Positions 5,089 to 8,644 of a stretch of 8,644 bases of DNA are shown here, in pieces; the first letter of the stretch is position 1; the number at the start of each line of letters is the position of its first letter. The notes beneath the pieces are model-generated. The model was not told where the DNA came from. It ran no database searches and saw only the letters and a program-made list of their open reading frames with translations. A program made the translations under genes and the position numbers. The stretch is from Chloroflexota bacterium (GTDB lineage Bacteria > Chloroflexota > Dehalococcoidia > SM23-28-2 > RBG-16-64-32): assembly GCA_022560365.1 (NCBI GenBank), contig JADFTG010000037.1, forward strand, positions 1 through 8,644. The letters are read 5' to 3'.

Positions 5089-5174
5089 GGGACAGGGAAC
5101 ATGGAACCTGGGATATGGCCCCTCGCCACCCCGTGTTCCGTGTCCCCTGTTCCCTGTTCCGTGTTCCATGTTCC
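5089..5174. repeat. Inverted clusters of a GGAACAN heptanucleotide repeat
   Basis: On the minus strand, six contiguous heptamers begin right after the transporter stop: GGAACAT, GGAACAC, GGAACAG, GGAACAG, GGGACAC and GGAACAC (5174 down to 5133). On the plus strand, four related heptamers run from the other side: GGGACAG, GGAACAT, GGAACCT and GGGATAT (5089-5116). About 16 bases separate the clusters. The two arms are largely complementary, so the region could fold into a long imperfect hairpin. The pattern recalls short tandem heptanucleotide repeats of some bacterial genomes. It fills the gap between the two operons, and no gene is seen here. Confidence 0.8.
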
Positions 5175-5175
5175 A

Positions 5176-6294
5176 TCACACGAGGAAGAGCACCAACGGC
5201 ACGATGAAGATCGCCGCCATGAAGGCGCCGAACGCGCGCCGGCCGTGCGTGATGCGGTTGGCGACGTTGATGATCGCCGCCGAGTACGGCTTGTAGAGGA
5301 ACAGCAGCACGACGAGCGAGATCAAACCGCCCACTGCCATCTGCGTGAAGACGATCGTGAACGCCCGCGGCGAGTCGAGCAGCAGCGCGGCGACCATCGT
5401 GTCGACCCAGGTCGTAATGTTGGCGCCCATGACGTACGGGATGATCGCATTGCGGCGGATGTACCCTTTGAGCGAGAGCGGGATCAGGAGAGTCAACGAG
5501 ATCGAGACCGAGAGCGTGATCGCCGTGATCGCCATGCCCAGGCCCAGCATCGGCAGCGGGCGGTGGAACCACTCCCGGACACGCTCGAAGCGGCCCATCG
5601 AGCCACCAGACTCCAGGTTCGGGAGCGCACGGTCAAACACCGCGAACGCCAGCAGCAGGATGCTGATGCCGATGCCGAACAGCATCAGGTCCGGTACGGT
5701 GTCAGCGATGCGATTGACCAACGGATCGTAGGCCACCTCGACAAAGGACGTAACGGCGCCGGGTGTACCAACGCTAATATCGTCGAACCAGCCGCTCTCC
5801 AGCACGAGGATGCCCAAGGGCAGGGCCGGCAGCCACAGCGTGAACGCCGTCAGCAGGGCGACGACGCCGATGTACAGCCCGTCGGCGGAGCGCTTGTGCG
5901 TGACCCAGAGAACGAAGCCGACGAAGAGCACGATGAACGAGGCGCCCAGGCGCGATCCGTTGATCATCGCGAACGCCTCGAGGTCGGACGTCGTGCCGGA
6001 CGCGAAGAGGCTGAGCGAGATCGCCGCGACGGGCGAGCCGCTCATCACGATGTAGGAGCCCAGCCAGCCGAATCCCAGCAGGTTGAGCACGCCATCGGCC
6101 GAAAAGCGCGAGAGGACGGGCGAGAGGCCCGCAGCGCCGGCCGTCAGCAGCTCCAGCGCGAAGATGAAGAGGAACAGGCCCGCCACGCTGTAGGCGACGC
6201 GCAAGGCGACCCCGGCGATGGCACGCCAGCGGGGGTGTGGCATAGCCACAGGCAGCGACGCCGCGGGCAACGCGGCCTCGCCCTCAGATTGCAT
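5176..6294 (-). CDS. Na+/phosphate-cotransporter-like membrane protein, candidate sulfate transporter
   Basis: This 372-residue polytopic protein has roughly eight or more hydrophobic segments (about 26-52, 68-100, 112-131, 135-159, 192-211, 237-263, 274-296, 301-324 and 354-372). Two related halves can be seen: [13 protein letters not shown] (85-97) with NGSRLGASF (112-120), and [12 protein letters not shown] (252-263) with [12 protein letters not shown] (279-290). The GANITT motif and this layout resemble the inverted-repeat Na/Pi cotransporters (NptA/SLC34 type), which have a QSSS motif in each half and GANIGTT. Neither QSSS is intact, which suggests a different substrate. The gene overlaps the end of sat by 11 bases, and no other sulfate permease is in the window, so sulfate or another sulfur oxyanion is a reasonable guess. 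B. subtilis CysP, from a different phosphate-transporter family, is a precedent. AGGAGAGG lies about 13 bases before the ATG. Family assignment is fairly confident; substrate is inferred. Confidence 0.75.
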   Translation of the reverse strand: MQSEGEAALPAASLPVAMPHPRWRAIAGVALRVAYSVAGLFLFIFALELLTAGAAGLSPVLSRFSADGVLNLLGFGWLGSYIVMSGSPVAAISLSLFASGTTSDLEAFAMINGSRLGASFIVLFVGFVLWVTHKRSADGLYIGVVALLTAFTLWLPALPLGILVLESGWFDDISVGTPGAVTSFVEVAYDPLVNRIADTVPDLMLFGIGISILLLAFAVFDRALPNLESGGSMGRFERVREWFHRPLPMLGLGMAITAITLSVSISLTLLIPLSLKGYIRRNAIIPYVMGANITTWVDTMVAALLLDSPRAFTIVFTQMAVGGLISLVVLLFLYKPYSAAIINVANRITHGRRAFGAFMAAIFIVPLVLFLV

Positions 6295-7471
6295 GGTGCG
6301 GCGTTGACCTCTCCTGCATCGCCTCGATCAGCACCTTGGCCACTTCGGGGCGGGAGAACTCGGGCGGCGGCGCGATGCCGCCGGCCAGCATCTCGCGCAC
6401 CTGCGTGCCGGAAAGGAACACGCGGTCCTCGGCCTCGTGTGGGCACGTCTTGGCGCTGCCCATGCCCTCGCACTTCTTGCAGAAGAACGTGTGCTCGAAC
6501 ATGAGCGGCGTAATGCCCAGCGCCACCGGATCGATCTCATTGAAGATGAGCTGCGCGTCGAACGTGCCGTAGTACTTGCCGACGCCGGCATGGTCGCGTC
6601 CGACGATGAAGTGCGTGCAGCCGAAGTTCTTGCGCACGAGCGCGTGGAAGACGGCCTCGCGCGGCCCGGCGTAGCGCATTGCGGCCGGGTTCACGGACAG
6701 CACGACGCTGCCCCGTGGGTAGTAGTTCTCGATCAGGACCTCGTAGCAGAGCATGCGCACGTCGGCCGGGATGTCGTCCGCCTTCGTGTCGCCGACCAGC
6801 GGGTGCAGGAGGAGGCCGTCCACGACCTCCATCGCGCTCTTCTGGATGTACTCGTGTGCACGGTGGACGGGGTTGCGCGTCTGAAAGCCGACGACGGTCT
6901 TCCAGCCGCGCTCGGCGAAAGCGGCACGGGTCTGTGCCGGCGTCAGACGGTACTGCGGGAAGTCATCGTAGTGTGGCCTCTCGATGACGCGCAGCGGGCC
7001 GCCCAGCAGCGTGTCGCCCTGCGCGTAGAGGGCAGCGACGCCGGGATGGGCCTCGTCTTCGGTGCGGTAGACGCCGTTCGCCTCCGCCTTCTTGTCGTAG
7101 CAGAACTTCTCCCGGACTTCGAGCACACCGAGGAGGCGGCCGGCTTCGTCCGTCAGCGCGACTTCTTCGCCCTCCTTGATCGCCGCCGCCTGCTCACCGG
7201 AGACGGCGAGCGTGATCGGCATCGGCCAGGGCAGGCCGCCTGCCAGATGCATCCCGTCGACGACCGCACGGTAGTCGTCCTGCGTCATGAAGCCGTCGAG
7301 CGGGCTGTAGCCGCCGGTGGCCAGCAGCTCAAGGTCTGAGAGCCGGCGGGAGCCGAGCGTAACGGCGCGCAGGCCCGCGGCACGCTCGCGCAGGGACTTG
7401 GCTTCGTCTCCGGTAGCCAGCAGGTCTATGAGCCGCCCTCCGTGGGCGGGGATCGTCTCTCCCGTCGTCAT
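6284..7471 (-). CDS. sat: ATP sulfurylase (sulfate adenylyltransferase)
   Basis: This 395-residue single-chain Sat catalyses ATP + sulfate -> APS + diphosphate. It shows an N-terminal PUA-like part ([18 protein letters not shown], 45-62), the catalytic [10 protein letters not shown] (197-206), [12 protein letters not shown] (291-302), and SGTQVREML (354-362). A zinc site C-x2-C-x8-C-x-H (Cys331, Cys334, Cys343, His345) marks the type found in many dissimilatory and thermophile enzymes. There is no C-terminal APS-kinase domain, in agreement with the APS-using reductase encoded upstream. The ATG at 7471 has only a weak GGA-type ribosome site. It lies 87 bases after cysH, with a hairpin between them, and its end overlaps the transporter start. 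With cysH and the sulfite reductase upstream it should serve assimilation. No AprAB or Dsr genes are visible, so a dissimilatory role is unlikely. Confidence 0.97.
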   Translation of the reverse strand: MTTGETIPAHGGRLIDLLATGDEAKSLRERAAGLRAVTLGSRRLSDLELLATGGYSPLDGFMTQDDYRAVVDGMHLAGGLPWPMPITLAVSGEQAAAIKEGEEVALTDEAGRLLGVLEVREKFCYDKKAEANGVYRTEDEAHPGVAALYAQGDTLLGGPLRVIERPHYDDFPQYRLTPAQTRAAFAERGWKTVVGFQTRNPVHRAHEYIQKSAMEVVDGLLLHPLVGDTKADDIPADVRMLCYEVLIENYYPRGSVVLSVNPAAMRYAGPREAVFHALVRKNFGCTHFIVGRDHAGVGKYYGTFDAQLIFNEIDPVALGITPLMFEHTFFCKKCEGMGSAKTCPHEAEDRVFLSGTQVREMLAGGIAPPPEFSRPEVAKVLIEAMQERSTPHHAI

Positions 7472-7503
7472 AGCTTGTCCATTCCGGTGTGTGTCTGTAA
7501 GAG

Positions 7504-7532
7504 CAGGGCCCCGGTTGTGCGCCGTGGCCCTG
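7504..7532. other. Intercistronic hairpin between cysH and sat
   Basis: A perfect 7-bp inverted repeat (CAGGGCC at 7504-7510, GGCCCTG at 7526-7532) encloses a 15-base loop. No T-run follows on either strand, so it is not a standard intrinsic terminator. It may stabilise mRNA ends or tune expression between cysH and sat, or be chance in GC-rich DNA. Confidence 0.4.
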
Positions 7533-7558
7533 TGGTGTCCGTTCCCGGGTCGGGCAGC

Positions 7559-8281
7559 CTATTCGTGCAGGCCACACTCCTTGAACTCGGGGTTCTCCCA
7601 CCACCAGCGGCCGGCGCGGATGTCCTCGCCGTCCTTGATAGCACGCGTGCACGGCGCGCAGCCGATGCTGGGGTAGTGCTGATCGTGAAGCTTGTTGTAG
7701 GGGACCTGGTTCGCCTTGATGTAGGCCCAGACGTCGTCAACCGACCAGTCGATAATCGGGTTCACCTTGACGATGCCGTTGCCTGCGTCCCACTCGATGG
7801 CGGGCGTGTCCGTGCGGGTCACGGCCTGGTCGCGGCGAAGGCCTGTCATCCACGCCTCAACGCCGGCCAGGGCGCGCTTCAGGGGCTGCACCTTGCGGAT
7901 GCCACAGCACTCCTTGCGCAGCTCGACGCTCTCGCGGAAGGAGAAAAAGCCCTTCTCGCGCGTCAGCGACTCGACCTGCTCACGGTCGGGGAACATAACC
8001 TCGATCGGGATGTTTTCGTAGCGGAGGCGCGTCGCGTCCATCACCTGGTACGTCTCGTCGTTGAGGCGGCCGGTGTCCAGCGTGAAGACGCGGATCTGCG
8101 GCGCTGTCTTGCCGATGATGTCCATCAGCGCCACGTCTTCGGCGCCGAAGCTGTTGGCGAACTTGATGTCGCCTCCGAACGCATCGCCGGCCCAGCGGAC
8201 GATCTCCTCCGCGGACTTGCCACCGAGCTGGCGGTTGAGGTCGTCGATATCGGCCTCTGTGTACTTGGTCGCTTCTCTCAC
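7559..8281 (-). CDS. cysH: Adenylyl-sulfate (APS) reductase, thioredoxin-dependent, 4Fe-4S type
   Basis: This 240-residue CysH reduces APS to sulfite and AMP. It shows the nucleotide-binding SFGAEDVAL (44-52) and LDTGRLNDETY (68-78) segments, the Cys125-Cys126 pair (KECCGIRK) and Cys208-x2-Cys211 (GCAPCTR), which together bind a 4Fe-4S cluster, and the catalytic C-terminal KECGLH with Cys236. The cluster cysteines mark the APS-using class; PAPS-specific enzymes of the E. coli type lack them. This fits the absence of APS kinase nearby. The start is GTG at 8281, because AGGAGG lies eight bases upstream and the downstream sequence is the normal N terminus. The frame stays open upstream to 8581, but that part is the antiparallel shadow of the sulfite reductase end and low-complexity sequence. 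The enzyme feeds sulfite to the reductase encoded 109 bases upstream. Confidence 0.96.
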   Translation of the reverse strand: MREATKYTEADIDDLNRQLGGKSAEEIVRWAGDAFGGDIKFANSFGAEDVALMDIIGKTAPQIRVFTLDTGRLNDETYQVMDATRLRYENIPIEVMFPDREQVESLTREKGFFSFRESVELRKECCGIRKVQPLKRALAGVEAWMTGLRRDQAVTRTDTPAIEWDAGNGIVKVNPIIDWSVDDVWAYIKANQVPYNKLHDQHYPSIGCAPCTRAIKDGEDIRAGRWWWENPEFKECGLHE

Positions 8282-8328
8282 TCTTGTGCCCTCCTGGCTG
8301 TGGATGCTTGGTTGGTGCTCGTTCGACT

Positions 8329-8350
8329 GGGGCGCGACAAGCGCAGCCCC
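8329..8350. repeat. GGGGC...GCCCC palindrome, possible dispersed repeat
   Basis: GGGGC (8329-8333) pairs with GCCCC (8346-8350), and an inner GCG pairs with CGC after one unpaired A, giving an 8-bp stem around ACAAG. Flanking GTA on the minus strand gives GTAGGGGC, a form common in short palindromic repeats scattered through bacterial genomes. There is no T-run, so it is not a clear terminator. It sits in the 109-base gap between the sulfite reductase and cysH. Whether it is repeated elsewhere cannot be seen here. Confidence 0.4.
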
Positions 8351-8390
8351 TACCGTATCGTGTCTGTCGCTTGCCGTCTTATGCGCCCAC

Positions 8391-8644
8391 CTAGACGGAG
8401 CACTCGCCCTCGCCGCGGATGACTTCGAACAGGTCTTCCTTGCCCCAGTCCATGTAGACGTCGATGTCCTGGTGGACGGGGCCGACTTCCTTGAACTCGT
8501 CGAAGAGCGAGTCGAACGTCTTCGGCCCGAAGCGGTCGATGAAGGCGACGAACTCCTCGCCCTCGTTCCGATTGGCGACATAGTGGTCGATCAGCTTCTT
8601 GATGGCCTGCGGCGTGCGCTTGGACGGCACGCGCGCGACGCGGG
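8391..8644 (-). CDS. C-terminal end of ferredoxin-type sulfite/nitrite reductase (5' partial)
   Basis: Only the last 84 or so residues are in the window. The frame is open to the right edge (R-V-A-R-V-P-S-K-R before the segment TPQAIKKLIDHYV). The pattern VPSKRTPQAIKKLI, a turn, then GEEFVAFIDRFG is typical of the end of siroheme/4Fe-4S nitrite and sulfite reductase beta domains. A C-terminal extension with DIDVYMDWGKEDLFEV and a GEGEC-type end also occurs in such proteins. The siroheme and cluster ligands lie outside the window. Position upstream of cysH and sat strongly favours sulfite reductase (sulfite + 6 electrons -> sulfide) over nitrite reductase, which sequence alone here cannot separate. 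A GTG at 8630 could be mistaken for a start, but it lies inside the conserved domain. Confidence 0.85.
   Translation of the reverse strand, partial: RVARVPSKRTPQAIKKLIDHYVANRNEGEEFVAFIDRFGPKTFDSLFDEFKEVGPVHQDIDVYMDWGKEDLFEVIRGEGECSV

Noticed and set aside
5089..5174. A CRISPR-like array made of the short repeats.
   Set aside because: Units are only 7 bases, contiguous without spacers, and inverted between the two clusters; no cas gene is near.
5035..5175. A SAM or T-box riboswitch before the cysteine operon.
   Set aside because: The stretch is only 140 bases, mostly heptamer repeats and a palindrome, with no recognisable riboswitch core, and the probable leader is very short.
4711..6504. 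A very long plus-strand open frame (597 codons) opposite rrf2, the intergenic repeats, the transporter and the end of sat.
   Set aside because: Its translation is dominated by Arg, Asp, His, Gln and Glu without domain features and crosses several well-supported minus-strand genes and the repeat region; it is a GC-bias shadow.
7504..7532. The cysH-sat hairpin as an intrinsic terminator.
   Set aside because: No T-run follows on either strand, the loop is 15 bases, and the flanking genes work in one pathway.
8282..8581. An N-terminal extension of cysH of about 100 codons.
   Set aside because: It is Ser/Arg/Thr-rich, overlaps the end of the sulfite reductase in another frame, and a strong AGGAGG site points to the GTG at 8281.

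Overview
The window is GC-rich and densely coded, and almost every gene is on the minus strand. It suggests a free-living bacterium from a high-GC lineage. The mix is an M. tuberculosis-type CysO/CysM/Mec cysteine pathway, a zinc-type ATP sulfurylase, an APS reductase and GC-rich intergenic repeats. Chloroflexota is my best guess, with an actinobacterial relative as the alternative. This rests on gene content and style, with no marker gene.

Right part (8644 to 5176, minus strand): sulfate to sulfide. In transcription order there is the C-terminal end of a ferredoxin-type sulfite/nitrite reductase, an APS reductase (cysH), an ATP sulfurylase (sat), and a polytopic membrane protein resembling Na+/phosphate cotransporters. 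The last overlaps sat by 11 bases and is a good candidate for the sulfate importer. Sat, CysH and Sir together give sulfate -> APS -> sulfite -> sulfide, with no APS kinase step.

Middle (5175 to 5035): a 140-base non-coding stretch. It holds heptanucleotide repeats in inverted orientation, an ATACCCC-TCC-GGGGTAT palindrome that resembles CsoR/CstR-type operators, and a weak promoter for the next operon.

Left-centre (5034 to 482, minus strand): sulfide to cysteine. An Rrf2-family regulator with three clustered cysteines is followed by CysK, a fusion of a MoaD/CysO-like ubiquitin fold to a MoeB/ThiF-like E1 domain, a stand-alone CysO carrier, CysM, a membrane-anchored small OB-fold-like protein, and a JAMM metalloprotease (Mec). 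Junctions are 8, 40, -1, 18, 13 and -1 bases, so this is very probably one operon. It encodes both the classical CysK route and the protein-thiocarboxylate route: the E1 activates CysO, CysM builds CysO-cysteine, and Mec releases cysteine. Three features are unusual. The carrier ends in Gly-Gly-Leu, the second carrier is locked by its Gly-Gly inside the E1 fusion, and the E1 lacks the rhodanese domain that MoeZ uses to supply sulfur.

Left edge (1 to 481, plus strand): the end of a membrane protein with a Gly/Ala/Pro-rich repeat tail, a strong intrinsic terminator, and a short broken gene start, possibly of a Yip1-like membrane protein, that runs into the 3' end of mec. This marks the boundary of the sulfur locus.
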